Assembly: GCA_023447335.1 (NCBI GenBank)
Contig: JAEXOD010000095.1
Location: 1-38,350 of the forward strand
Direction of reading: 5' to 3'
DNA from: Bacteroidota bacterium
GTDB taxonomy: Bacteria; Bacteroidota; Ignavibacteria; Ignavibacteriales; Melioribacteraceae
DNA length: 38,350 nucleotides
Below, one piece after another: positions 17,642 to 25,152 of the stretch. A program made the translations under genes and the position numbers. Numbering within the stretch: the stretch's first letter is position 1; the number at the start of each line of letters is the position of its first letter. The notes under the pieces were generated by a model. It saw only the letters and a program-made list of their open reading frames with translations, did no database searches and was not told the origin of the DNA.

Positions 17642-18475
17642 TTATTCATTCCAGCACTTTGTTGTATTATCCCGTTTAACTCCCGTTATTATCCACCCGT
17701 AATGGTTTGCATTGCAAAAAGCAGCGCCTCTACAATCAGAATAGCTAAAAAATGTATATTGTAAATCGGCATTAGTAAAATCTGCTTTATAAAAGTTTGC
17801 GTAAGTTAATCTCCCTGCAAATAATGTGCTTGCATGAAAATTTGTTCCCTCACAAATTGCATCTTTTAAGTCAATATTCCTTAGATTAGCCGAAGAAATA
17901 TCAGAACCGCTTAAATCAACTTTTTGTAAATCATAGTTTGTTAAATCAATGGTTGCTAAATTTGCATTCCTGCATTCATATCTTGATAACCTATTTTTAA
18001 AGATATCACCTGAAACCGGATATAAAAACACATTTTGAAATCCGGAAGCAGTATCAATATAATCAACTTCTGAAGTTAACTGTAATATATATTCTCCGGT
18101 TTCTAAAGATACTGAGTTTTGTTGTTGTTCAGAAGTTAAAACATCAATAAACGTATTTGTAGATTTATTAAAAAGTTTCATAATGATACTTAAGTCAGAA
18201 TCCTTTGTAAAAGTATAGATTCCTTTTTCGGGAACTGTTAACGGAATTGCATCTATTCCACGTCCTCCGGTATCTTTTTCATAATCTAATAACGGAGCTC
18301 CTAAGTCTTCAAGTCTGGTTATTAAAACAGCTCCAAACTCATATTTTGAATTACTATTTTCATAAATCTGTTTTTCGCTAAGTGATTTATACACTTTATG
18401 GTTCTTCTCTTCCGTTTCTGTTGTACAGCCAACTACAATAATTATTAAACATATCGTCAAAAAGTATTTCATCAT
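17642..18475 (-). CDS. Pentapeptide-repeat lipoprotein
   Basis: 277 residues (275 if the second ATG is used; GAGG is better spaced for the second). Lipoprotein signal with lipobox VVGC. Residues about 40-160 form a beta-rich region resembling pre-peptidase C-terminal (PPC-like) domains (LTVPEKGIYTFTKDSDL, LETGEYILQLTSE); this is a tentative call. Residues about 165-265 are pentapeptide repeats of the A(D/N)LXX type: NLATIDLTNYDLQKVDL, SANLRNIDLKDAI, and ANFYKADFTNADLQYTFF, which would fold as a right-handed beta-helix. It precedes peptidase copy 2 by 17 bases, so the two may work together at the cell surface. A truncated duplicate of its 3' end lies at 15045-15353. Confidence 0.85.
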   Translation of the reverse strand: MMKYFLTICLIIIVVGCTTETEEKNHKVYKSLSEKQIYENSNSKYEFGAVLITRLEDLGAPLLDYEKDTGGRGIDAIPLTVPEKGIYTFTKDSDLSIIMKLFNKSTNTFIDVLTSEQQQNSVSLETGEYILQLTSEVDYIDTASGFQNVFLYPVSGDIFKNRLSRYECRNANLATIDLTNYDLQKVDLSGSDISSANLRNIDLKDAICEGTNFHASTLFAGRLTYANFYKADFTNADLQYTFFSYSDCRGAAFCNANHYGWIITGVKRDNTTKCWNE

Positions 18476-18551
18476 TTCCTCGAGTATTGAACAGACAAAA
18501 ATAAAAATAAAAAGTTTAAAAAATAAGGGATTTTTTTGTGAATCTTTTTAA

Positions 18552-18564
18552 GATGTTGAACATC
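18552..18564. promoter_or_regulatory. 13-base palindrome GATGTTGAACATC in divergent intergenic region
   Basis: GATGTT and AACATC are perfect inverted arms around a single G, lying between the lipoprotein-peptidase operon (minus) and the thioredoxin gene (plus), 40 bases before the latter's ATG. The placement suits a dimeric repressor or activator site. No regulator is linked to it, so this is a weak call. Confidence 0.3.
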
Positions 18565-18603
18565 CTACTAATAGTTAATAAAATAAATTAGTGAGAAGAA
18601 CCA

Positions 18604-18972
18604 ATGACAGAACATTTAACAAAAAACACTTTTCTTGACAAAGTTTTTGATTACGAGAAAAATAGCGAATGGAAATATCAAGGTGAATTACCTTGCTTAA
18701 TAGATTTTTATGCAGACTGGTGCGGTCCATGTAAAATGGTTGCCCCTATTTTGGAAGAGCTTTCGGTAGAATATAAAGACAAAATTAAAATTTATAAAGT
18801 TGATACCGAAGTTGAACAAGAATTGGCTGCCGTATTCGGAATTCAAAGCATCCCTTCCTTGTTGTTTGTTCCGCTAAATGACAAACCTCAAATGGCAAAA
18901 GGAGCTTTACCTAAACAGCATTTAATAAAAGCAATAGATGACGTTCTATTAAAAAATCCCGTTATAAATTAG
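18604..18972 (+). CDS. Thioredoxin family protein
   Basis: 122 residues, one thioredoxin fold with no signal peptide, so cytoplasmic. Active site WCGPC (C40, C43) in DFYADWCGPCKMVAP, buried Asp replaced within the usual DFYADW context, cis-Pro84 in GIQSIPSLLFV. It carries a longer N-terminal extension (about 25 residues) than E. coli TrxA, and the C-terminal helix is present. Its role would be reduction of protein disulfides with NADPH-thioredoxin reductase, which is not in this window. It is single-gene, ending in the stem-loop at 18997-19035. The gene symbol is left blank because bacteria of this group often have several thioredoxins. Confidence 0.93.
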   Translation: MTEHLTKNTFLDKVFDYEKNSEWKYQGELPCLIDFYADWCGPCKMVAPILEELSVEYKDKIKIYKVDTEVEQELAAVFGIQSIPSLLFVPLNDKPQMAKGALPKQHLIKAIDDVLLKNPVIN

Positions 18973-18996
18973 TCATAAATTAGTTGTATTGGTTGG

Positions 18997-19035
18997 AACC
19001 ACGGCCCCGGTTTACCGGTAAGTCGTGGTTTTATT
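18997..19035 (+). terminator. Intrinsic terminator after thioredoxin gene
   Basis: AACCACG (18997-19003) pairs with CGTGGTT (19024-19030), with an inner CCGG/CCGG pair closing a short loop. A T-rich tail (TTATTTTA) follows. It lies 24 bases after the stop codon and is markedly GC-rich against its surroundings. Confidence 0.8.
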
Positions 19036-19159
19036 TTAAGTGCAAAAATTTATCGCTATAAAAAAATCAACAAATAACACCTTCTATCTTGTTTTTAGTG
19101 ATTCCTATTATTATATTGCATGTCAATAATTCAACCAATATATATAACAGGAGAAAAAT

Positions 19160-19408
19160 ATGTCATTAAGAAAATTGTTCTCGTTTGCTTTAATAGCTTT
19201 GTTTTTGACTAGCACTACAGCAACTTTTGCTCAGGACGGTAAAGATAAAAAAGAAGTAAAAAAAGAATGCAGCACAGAAGTTAAAAAGAATTGTGCTTCT
19301 CAGAATTCCTGCTGTGGTGACAAGGGTGAACCTACCGTAGGTGAGAAAAAAGACCAAGGTAAAAAAACCGAAAAGAAAACTGAAGTAAAAAAGACTGAAA
19401 AGAAATAA
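19160..19408 (+). CDS. Small exported Cys/Lys-rich protein, function unknown
   Basis: 82 residues with a clear AGGAG ribosome-binding site and a signal peptide (LRKLFSFALIALFLTS..., cleavage after TFAQ). The mature part of about 57 residues has cysteines in a cluster (KKECSTEVKKNC, then NSCCGDKG) followed by a Lys/Glu/Thr tail with the repeated unit KKTE(V/K)KK. Four or five cysteines, two adjacent, could bind a soft metal or form disulfides in the periplasm; that is inference. It has its own terminator and lies downstream of a thioredoxin gene but separated by a terminator. Lys-rich low complexity makes homology calls unreliable. Confidence 0.75.
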   Translation: MSLRKLFSFALIALFLTSTTATFAQDGKDKKEVKKECSTEVKKNCASQNSCCGDKGEPTVGEKKDQGKKTEKKTEVKKTEKK

Positions 19409-19416
19409 ATCGTAAT

Positions 19417-19446
19417 AAAAAAAGGACTGTTTTCAGTCCTTTTTTT
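19417..19446. terminator. Bidirectional intrinsic terminator
   Basis: A7-GGACTG (19417-19429) and CAGTCC-T7 (19434-19446) form a perfect 13-base-pair stem with a four-base TTTT loop, with T runs on either strand. It lies between the convergent small Cys/Lys-rich gene (plus) and the WG-repeat gene (minus) and can serve both. Confidence 0.92.
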
Positions 19447-19456
19447 GTTTTAAAGA

Positions 19457-20566
19457 TCAAAATTGTTGTTTTTGTATAATAATTACAAATTTTCCCTTTT
19501 TGTCAATAAAACCTTTAGTCATTTTATTAGATTTTTTGTCAAAATACTCGGCATAAGCTCTACCGCTATTAAAAGGTTTTATATTCATTGAAAAATTAAA
19601 ATCAATAATAATTTTTCCTTTAGTATCAATATACCCCCTATTAGCTCCGTAACCTTGCTGTGCAACTGCAAGCCCTTCTGAAAAGCTCGAATAAAATTCA
19701 ATTTTATCCTTTTCTTTTCCTGTTTGTATAAATTGTTTTACCAACTTACCGTTCACATCAATTATTTCCCAGATTGTTTTTCCCTTATCATTAAGATAAC
19801 TAACCGGTGCATATCCGCCATCAAACGGAAATACCGTTTTATATTTGGGGTCAACTATTACTTTTCCCGTATTATCAATTAAAGCATATAAATAATTTTG
19901 ACCTAAAACAAATGTGCGTCCGTTTTTAAAGGACTGAGGTTCATTAGTAAATTTGAAGTCAATTATTACTTTTCCGTCTTTATCAATAAATCCCCACTTT
20001 TCGTTAAGTTTAACCGCTGCTAAACCTTCAGAAAAATCTCTAACGTCTTCGTATTTATTTTCTATTAAGGGTATCCCTTTTTCGTTTATATAACCATATT
20101 TGAAATCTTTATTAAATCGTGCTCTCCCTTCAATATAATAAGTAGTGTAAGAGTACCAATTAGGAAATTCTTCAACAAATATTTCCCCCTTTTTATTTAT
20201 CAACCTCCAATGCGGATGATCTTCGTTATCATAGGATGCAGCCAAGGTATCATAAAATGGGGTTGTGCTATAGAACTTAAAATCGATAATTAAGTTTCCT
20301 TTATTGTCAAAGTAACCCCACGCATCTTTTTCCGGATTATTAAGCAATATTGTTCCGTTTTTACAAAACGGCGTATCAAATCCGTAAACATATTTTGGTT
20401 CGATAATTACGTTACCTTCCGTATCAATAAATCCCCACTTGTTTTCAAGCATAAAAGGAGCAACTCCTTCATTGTATGAATCTATTAAATCTGCGGTTAC
20501 TACTTTTTGAGCAAACAAATTTGTGGCAATAACGATTAAAATTATCGAAATCATGATTTTTTTCAT
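19457..20566 (-). CDS. Exported WG-repeat protein
   Basis: 369 residues with a signal peptide (cleavage near NLFAQ) and an SD sequence CGGAG ahead of the ATG. The mature protein is made of about seven or eight WG repeats, seen as KWGFIDTEGNVIIEPKY, AWGYFDNKGNLIIDFKF, YGYINEKGIPLIENKY, KWGFIDKDGKVIIDFKF, YALIDNTGKVIVDPKY, RGYIDTKGKIIIDFNF and KGFIDKKGKFVII. Linking segments have the typical FSEGLA(A/V) motif. WG-repeat (KWG-leptospira) proteins are predicted beta-solenoids or propellers at the envelope, with no established general function. It shares a bidirectional terminator with the neighbour on its right strand end and is divergent from the carbonic anhydrase pair. Confidence 0.9.
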   Translation of the reverse strand: MKKIMISIILIVIATNLFAQKVVTADLIDSYNEGVAPFMLENKWGFIDTEGNVIIEPKYVYGFDTPFCKNGTILLNNPEKDAWGYFDNKGNLIIDFKFYSTTPFYDTLAASYDNEDHPHWRLINKKGEIFVEEFPNWYSYTTYYIEGRARFNKDFKYGYINEKGIPLIENKYEDVRDFSEGLAAVKLNEKWGFIDKDGKVIIDFKFTNEPQSFKNGRTFVLGQNYLYALIDNTGKVIVDPKYKTVFPFDGGYAPVSYLNDKGKTIWEIIDVNGKLVKQFIQTGKEKDKIEFYSSFSEGLAVAQQGYGANRGYIDTKGKIIIDFNFSMNIKPFNSGRAYAEYFDKKSNKMTKGFIDKKGKFVIIIQKQQF

Positions 20567-20738
20567 ATTTATCTCCGTTATTTGTTAGTTTAAGATAACA
20601 TTTTTATATTTTTGTACCAAACAAACATTTCCTATTTAAGCAATTTAAAATCTTTTTTTGAACTAATCCTTTAATTATTTCATTATTTTAAATAACTTAT
20701 TAAATTTAATATTTGTAAAACGAAATTTAAATAATTAC

Positions 20739-21320
20739 ATGATAACTAATTGTTACTTAAAACAACTTCTTGAAGGCAATAAACGGTTTGTGAAAGGAGA
20801 ATTATCACAAAAAAATATTATTGGTGATAGAACAAAAACTGCATACGAACCTAACCCTTATGCGATTATTTTGACTTGTTCCGATTCACGAGTTCCGCCG
20901 GAAATTATTTTCGACGAAAGTTTGGGAAGGCTATTTGTTATAAGAGTAGCAGGAAACATTGTTGACGAAATTACTGTTGCAAGTATCGAATTTGGTTTAA
21001 TACAATTTAAAATTAAATTCATTTTAGTTTTAGGTCACGAAGATTGCGGGGCAGTTAAAGCTGCAACAACCAAATTAAACATTTCTTCAAATCTGGATAA
21101 GGTAATTGATTTAATAAGCCCATCCATACCGGAATATAACCACATAATTGATGATTGCGATTCATTATCAACTGTTATAAAACTGAATGTACAAAATCAA
21201 ATAAATAATTGTTTAGAAAAAAGTAAAATAATAAAAGACCTATATTCTAAGAATGAGATTGAAATAATGGGAGGATTTTATAAAATTACATCAGGTGAAG
21301 TAGTTTTTTTTGATAATTAA
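20739..21320 (+). CDS. Beta-class carbonic anhydrase, cytoplasmic
   Basis: 193 residues with no signal peptide. Zinc ligands C47, H100 and C103 and the D49/R51 dyad are present in TCSDSRVPPE and LGHEDCGAV. LEGNKRFVKG at the N-terminus and VIRVAGNIVDE are family signatures. The enzyme interconverts CO2 and bicarbonate in the cytoplasm. No strong ribosome-binding site is visible. A paralogue with a signal peptide follows 69 bases downstream on the same strand, so the two are probably co-transcribed and supply the activity on both sides of the inner membrane. The C-terminal part is more diverged than the core. Confidence 0.94.
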   Translation: MITNCYLKQLLEGNKRFVKGELSQKNIIGDRTKTAYEPNPYAIILTCSDSRVPPEIIFDESLGRLFVIRVAGNIVDEITVASIEFGLIQFKIKFILVLGHEDCGAVKAATTKLNISSNLDKVIDLISPSIPEYNHIIDDCDSLSTVIKLNVQNQINNCLEKSKIIKDLYSKNEIEIMGGFYKITSGEVVFFDN

Positions 21321-21389
21321 AACTATTTAATTAATTATTTTGAACTAATAGATTAATTCTTATTCCATAATAAACCGGAGGCATCTCAT

Positions 21390-22058
21390 ATGAAAAGAAG
21401 TATTCATTTTTTCTATTTTCTACTTATTTCAGTAGGAATGTTAAGCAGCACTTTATTTGCTCAACATGATAATGATATTGACAAATATTTGCAAAAACTT
21501 TTAGACGGTAACGAACGATTTGTTGAAGGTAAATACTCGCAAAAAGATTATCCTTCAGAAGTTAAAGAACTAACTAAAGGACAACACCCTTATGCAATTA
21601 TACTAACATGTTCGGATTCAAGAGTCCCTCCCGAAATAATTTTTGACGAAAGCATGGGTAAATTGTTTGTAATTCGCGTCGCGGGAAATGTTGTTGATGA
21701 AGTAGCGTTAGGCAGTATTGAATATGCTGCAGAGCATTTGCATACGAAATTACTTGTTGTTCTAGGACATGAAAGCTGCGGAGCAGTAAATGCTACAATA
21801 GCAGGAGGAGAAGTAACGCCTAACATCGAAGAAATTGTAAAAAAGATTGCACCTGCAGTTGAAAAAGCGAAAAAAAATCATACTGCAGACGAAGTTTTAC
21901 ATTGCTCAATCAAAGAAAATGTTTTTAATCAAGTAAATGAAAGTCTAAAACATAGTAAACTATTAACTGAATTACATGAAAAGGGTGAATTAAAAATTGT
22001 GCCTGCTATTTATGATATAAATACAGGTAAAGTTAGTGTTCTAGAACATCATGATTAA
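21390..22058 (+). CDS. Beta-class carbonic anhydrase, exported
   Basis: 222 residues. A signal peptide (residues 1 to about 24, ending TLFAQ) precedes a complete beta-carbonic anhydrase domain with zinc ligands C74, H127 and C130 and the D76/R78 dyad (TCSDSRVPPE, LGHESCGAV). The ATG has a strong CGGAGG sequence. Periplasmic location is inferred from the signal. It would hydrate CO2 or dehydrate bicarbonate outside the inner membrane. Strong similarity to the preceding gene points to a tandem duplication with gain of a signal peptide (or loss in the other). No terminator is obvious in the 134 bases before arsR. Confidence 0.93.
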   Translation: MKRSIHFFYFLLISVGMLSSTLFAQHDNDIDKYLQKLLDGNERFVEGKYSQKDYPSEVKELTKGQHPYAIILTCSDSRVPPEIIFDESMGKLFVIRVAGNVVDEVALGSIEYAAEHLHTKLLVVLGHESCGAVNATIAGGEVTPNIEEIVKKIAPAVEKAKKNHTADEVLHCSIKENVFNQVNESLKHSKLLTELHEKGELKIVPAIYDINTGKVSVLEHHD

Positions 22059-22145
22059 GATTAATTAGGTTAAAAAGCTCCTTTTATTAGACGCCAGGCA
22101 AAGGTTTACAAAAAAAAGCAAAAAGGCTTGATTTTAATAATTTCT

Positions 22146-22172
22146 TTATCGTATATTTACGATATACGATAA
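22146..22172. promoter_or_regulatory. Perfect 11+5+11 palindrome, likely ArsR operator
   Basis: TTATCGTATAT (22146-22156) and ATATACGATAA (22162-22172) are exact inverted arms around TTACG. The site ends 20 bases before the arsR ATG, where it would overlap the promoter. ArsR-family repressors bind such AT-rich imperfect palindromes. A repressed state relieved by As(III) or another thiophilic metal is the expected mode. Confidence 0.82.
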
Positions 22173-22192
22173 TTAATTTTAGGTAGGCAATA

Positions 22193-22510
22193 ATGCAAAC
22201 AAAAATATCTGAATTTACAAATGAGGAAATTTGGTTAGCCGAGATAGCCAAAACTCTTTCTCATCCGGCAAGAATTAGAATATTAAAGATTTTAACTGAG
22301 CTAAATTCCTGCATGGTTGGTAATATTGTGGATAGAATCCCCTTAGCACAATCAACCGTTTCACAACATCTAAAAGAGCTAAAACGAGTCGGTCTTATAG
22401 AGGGAGAAATTGAAGGTCCTCGGATATGCTATTGTATTGATAAGGAAATACTAAAAAAAACGAAAATTGCATTTGATGAATTATTTCATAATATAGGCTG
22501 TTGCCAATAA
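22193..22510 (+). CDS. arsR: ArsR-family metalloregulator
   Basis: 105 residues, a single winged-helix ArsR/SmtB domain: ALSHPARIRILKIL-like start (TLSHPARIRILKIL at 21-34), recognition helix AQSTVSQHLKELKRVGLI at 52-69. Cysteines at C40 (ELNSCMV, where classic ArsR has ELCVCDL), C79 and C81 (RICYCI) and C103/C104 (GCCQ) could form a soft-metal site of a different layout from E. coli ArsR. The pairing with arsM suggests arsenite as inducer. The palindrome upstream is its probable operator. The symbol is used in the family sense; the metal specificity is inferred from arsM. Confidence 0.88.
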   Translation: MQTKISEFTNEEIWLAEIAKTLSHPARIRILKILTELNSCMVGNIVDRIPLAQSTVSQHLKELKRVGLIEGEIEGPRICYCIDKEILKKTKIAFDELFHNIGCCQ

Positions 22511-22525
22511 ACTACGGAGGTTGAA

Positions 22526-23332
22526 ATGAAAACAGAGAAAGAAATCAAAGATATGGTAAAAAGTAAGTATACTGATATTGCATTAGGAAGTATATCTAGT
22601 TGCTGCAGTTCGACTAGCTGCTGTGGAAATGATAACGTAAATACTTATACAGTTTTTCAAGATGATTACTCAAAATTAAACGGATATGTTAAAGACGCCG
22701 ACTTAGGATTGGGTTGCGGTATTCCGACTGAATTTGCTGCAATTAAGGAAGGAGATACCGTTGTGGATTTAGGAAGCGGTGCAGGAAACGATGTTTTTGT
22801 TGCACAAAAGCTTGTAGGACAGAGCGGAGAAGTAATAGGAATTGATATGACTGAAGATATGATTAATATTGCCAATAAAAATTTGCAAAAACTTGGCTAT
22901 AAAAATGTTAAGTTCTTACTCGGTGATATAGAATCAATGCCTTTAAATTCTGAAATAGCTGATGTAGTTATTAGCAACTGTGTTCTAAATTTGGTACCTG
23001 ATAAAAAGAAAGCTTTCAATGAAATTTTTCGAATATTAAAATCGGGAGGGCATTTTTGTATATCCGATGTAGTCATTTTAGGCGAATTTCCTTTAGAGTT
23101 AATTAAATCTGCAACGTTATACGCCGGTTGTGTTTCGGGTGCACTTCAACAACAAGAATATCTTAACATTATAAAAGAAATCGGCTTTGTTAATATTGAA
23201 ATTAAGAAATCAAAAATTATTGATTTACCTGACGATTTACTATTACAATTTATGGATAATAACGAATTAAAATCTTTTCACGAAAATTTTAAAGGTTTAT
23301 TTAGTATAACAGTCGTAGCTAATAAAATTTGA
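22526..23332 (+). CDS. arsM: Arsenite S-adenosylmethionine methyltransferase
   Basis: 268 residues. SAM motif I DLGSGAGNDVFVA (81 onward), acidic GIDMTEDM, and the three conserved ArsM cysteines C64 (LGLGCG), C152 (SNCVLNL) and C202 (AGCVSGA), which bind As(III). The N-terminus has an additional paired-cysteine cluster C26/C27 and C32/C33 (SCCSSTSCCG). ArsM methylates arsenite to mono-, di- and trimethyl species that are volatile or less retained. It follows arsR by 15 bases with a strong GGAGGT site, forming a minimal two-gene operon with no efflux (ArsB/Acr3) or reductase gene nearby. A strong terminator follows. Confidence 0.95.
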   Translation: MKTEKEIKDMVKSKYTDIALGSISSCCSSTSCCGNDNVNTYTVFQDDYSKLNGYVKDADLGLGCGIPTEFAAIKEGDTVVDLGSGAGNDVFVAQKLVGQSGEVIGIDMTEDMINIANKNLQKLGYKNVKFLLGDIESMPLNSEIADVVISNCVLNLVPDKKKAFNEIFRILKSGGHFCISDVVILGEFPLELIKSATLYAGCVSGALQQQEYLNIIKEIGFVNIEIKKSKIIDLPDDLLLQFMDNNELKSFHENFKGLFSITVVANKI

Positions 23333-23342
23333 TTTAATAAAC

Positions 23343-23372
23343 AAAAAGCCCTCAAATTAAAGAGGGCTTTTT
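23343..23372. terminator. Bidirectional terminator between arsM and flgE
   Basis: AAAAAGCCCTC (23343-23353) and GAGGGCTTTTT (23362-23372) form an 11-base-pair stem around the eight-base loop AAATTAAA, with T runs on both strands. It closes the convergent arsM (plus) and flagellar operon (minus, ending with flgE) transcripts. Confidence 0.92.
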
Positions 23373-23407
23373 TATGCCTAATGTTACGCTATTCAAAAGC
23401 GTTATAA

Positions 23408-25042
23408 TTATCTTACTAAGTTAGTTATTTCTTGCAATAAAGTATCACTGGTAGTTACAACTCTGGCGTTAGCTTGGAAACCTCTTTGCGATACAATCAT
23501 TTTTGTAAACTCTTCCGAAAGGTCAACATTTGATTGTTCTAAAGCACCAGACTGTAATGTAGTACCTGTACTTTCTCCGGGTTCACCAACTAAAGCCTCA
23601 CCGCTATTAGGTGATACTGTGTACATATTATCACCTGCACTAGTTAAGCCATTTCTGTTTGCGAAAGTAGCAACAAGAATTTGAGCTAAATTACGTGATT
23701 CACCGTTTGTAAATACACCTACAATATATCCGTATTGGTCAATGTTAATATTCGATAACGAGGCGGCTGCTGATCCGTTTTGGCTTAAAGCCGAAACAAC
23801 CGAGTTTGAAGATGTTTGAGTAATACCGGTAAATCCTTCTCCAAAGTCTAATTCAATATTCTGTGGGCTTGCACCACCGCCGGGAGTTAATCTAATAATA
23901 GGAGGATTCGGAGAAATTGAGTTAATTGAACCATCGGTATTAAAAGAAATTGTACCGCTATTCTGTTCTAGCAATGAAGGAGACGGAACAGAAGTATTCC
24001 AATTCCATTGATTTGCTGCAGTTTTTGTAAACTTTAATGTAATACTATGTGAGTTGCCTAAAGAATCAAACACAGAAAGTGTTCCTGTTACGATAGTGGG
24101 CTCTCTATTTTCATCAACGGTAGAACTGATAGTTGTTGTTCCGGCAGTTTGAGTAAGATCGGTTACATCAAAAGTATAGTCTATACCTAAACCTAAATTG
24201 GCAACGTTAATAACAGCAGGTGCTGCACCACCGATTGTTTGTAATGCACCGGTACCGGCATTAAAAACTAAAGCTTGTGTTTGAGGTCCTCCAATTACAG
24301 TGTTTCCGTCTGAATCGACAAGATCATAAGTCATATCAAAGGTATCTGCAGCCGTTTTTTCGTATGATATTTCCATAGTATAAGCATTACCATTCATATC
24401 GTAAACCACGTTACTATCTTCTACGGTTTCACCTACTAATAATGACGATGTTAAATTACCTGATTGTATGAATTCTTCTGTTCTGGTTAATGCACTAGAG
24501 CTACTTAAGTTACCGCCCCAAGATGTAGAAGTTGTAGCAACAGCCGGCAATCTTAGATTAGTATCAATGTAGATATCTTCTAAATTATTTCCCGGAGGAA
24601 TTACACCGTCTTCGGTTGCAACTTTACCTTGAACAATAGCACCGTTTTGAGGATTAACAAGTTTACCGTTTGCATCAAATGTAAACGCACCTGCTCTACT
24701 ATAGAATTGTTTGCCATTGCTTTCTAGTATAAATAAACCATTACCTTGAATGGCTAAATCTGATGTTAAACCGGTTCTTTCAAAAGTGCCTTGAGTCCAG
24801 TTTCTATCAATAGAATTAACTTTCATACCTAAACCAACTTGAAACGAGTTAGTACCGCCTGTAGTTGTTGAAGGATCTGTTCCGTAACGAACATATTGAT
24901 TAAAAGTATCGCTGAATGTGATTCTGCTTCCTTTGAAGCCGATTGAGTTAACGTTAGCTATATTGTTACCAATTACGTCTAACATTGTTTGATGATTGCG
25001 TAAACCTGATACGCCTGCGAAAAGAGAATTTAATAATGACAT
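23408..25042 (-). CDS. flgE: Flagellar hook protein FlgE
   Basis: 544 residues. The ATG at 25040-25042 (MSLLNSLFAGVSGLR) is chosen because GGAGG lies five bases upstream; an in-frame codon four residues earlier lacks this. The N-terminal rod-like motif (DVIGNNIANVNSIGFKGSR) and C-terminal helix (VDLSEEFTKMIVSQRGFQANARVV and TSDTLLQEITNLVR) form the D0/D1 coiled-coil core. The central part (about 140-430) is an enlarged D2/D3 region of Thr/Gly/Ser-rich beta domains, making the protein longer than enteric FlgE (about 400). It polymerises into the universal joint of the flagellum. It is the last gene of the operon visible here, preceded by a structured leader. Confidence 0.96.
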   Translation of the reverse strand: MSLLNSLFAGVSGLRNHQTMLDVIGNNIANVNSIGFKGSRITFSDTFNQYVRYGTDPSTTTGGTNSFQVGLGMKVNSIDRNWTQGTFERTGLTSDLAIQGNGLFILESNGKQFYSRAGAFTFDANGKLVNPQNGAIVQGKVATEDGVIPPGNNLEDIYIDTNLRLPAVATTSTSWGGNLSSSSALTRTEEFIQSGNLTSSLLVGETVEDSNVVYDMNGNAYTMEISYEKTAADTFDMTYDLVDSDGNTVIGGPQTQALVFNAGTGALQTIGGAAPAVINVANLGLGIDYTFDVTDLTQTAGTTTISSTVDENREPTIVTGTLSVFDSLGNSHSITLKFTKTAANQWNWNTSVPSPSLLEQNSGTISFNTDGSINSISPNPPIIRLTPGGGASPQNIELDFGEGFTGITQTSSNSVVSALSQNGSAAASLSNINIDQYGYIVGVFTNGESRNLAQILVATFANRNGLTSAGDNMYTVSPNSGEALVGEPGESTGTTLQSGALEQSNVDLSEEFTKMIVSQRGFQANARVVTTSDTLLQEITNLVR

Positions 25043-25047
25043 ATTAA

Positions 25048-25128
25048 CCTCCAAATAGGATTAATGTTTAAGTTCGGCTCAACTTCAGTCAGTCGGTCAA
25101 GCCTGAGCGTCCTATTAAGGTCCCGCTC
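25048..25128 (-). promoter_or_regulatory. Structured GC-rich leader upstream of flgE, riboswitch-like arrangement
   Basis: Transcript sense is the minus strand. Hairpin 1: GAGCG (25128-25124) with CGCUC (25109-25105), inner CCU/AGG around UAAU. Hairpin 2: GGCUUGAC (25103-25096) with GUUGAGCC (25083-25076), eight pairs including two G-U. Two alternatives clash with these: AAUAGGA (25116-25110) can pair perfectly with UCCUAUU (25060-25054), one base from the GGAGG (25052-25048), and AAGUU (25085-25081) with AACUU (25074-25070). The segment is far more GC-rich than flanking DNA. I match it to no RNA family I know. Folding was done by eye. Confidence 0.5.
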
Positions 25129-25152
25129 GATATTATTTAATTTAATTAATTT

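Noticed and set aside
19160..19408. Small Cys/Lys-rich gene as a metallothionein
   Set aside because: The cysteines are few, no family pattern is met and the protein is exported, so a named function would be an over-call. It is reported as unknown.
22059..22145. Terminator after the exported carbonic anhydrase
   Set aside because: I see no stem followed by a T run; the only inverted repeat nearby is the arsR operator.
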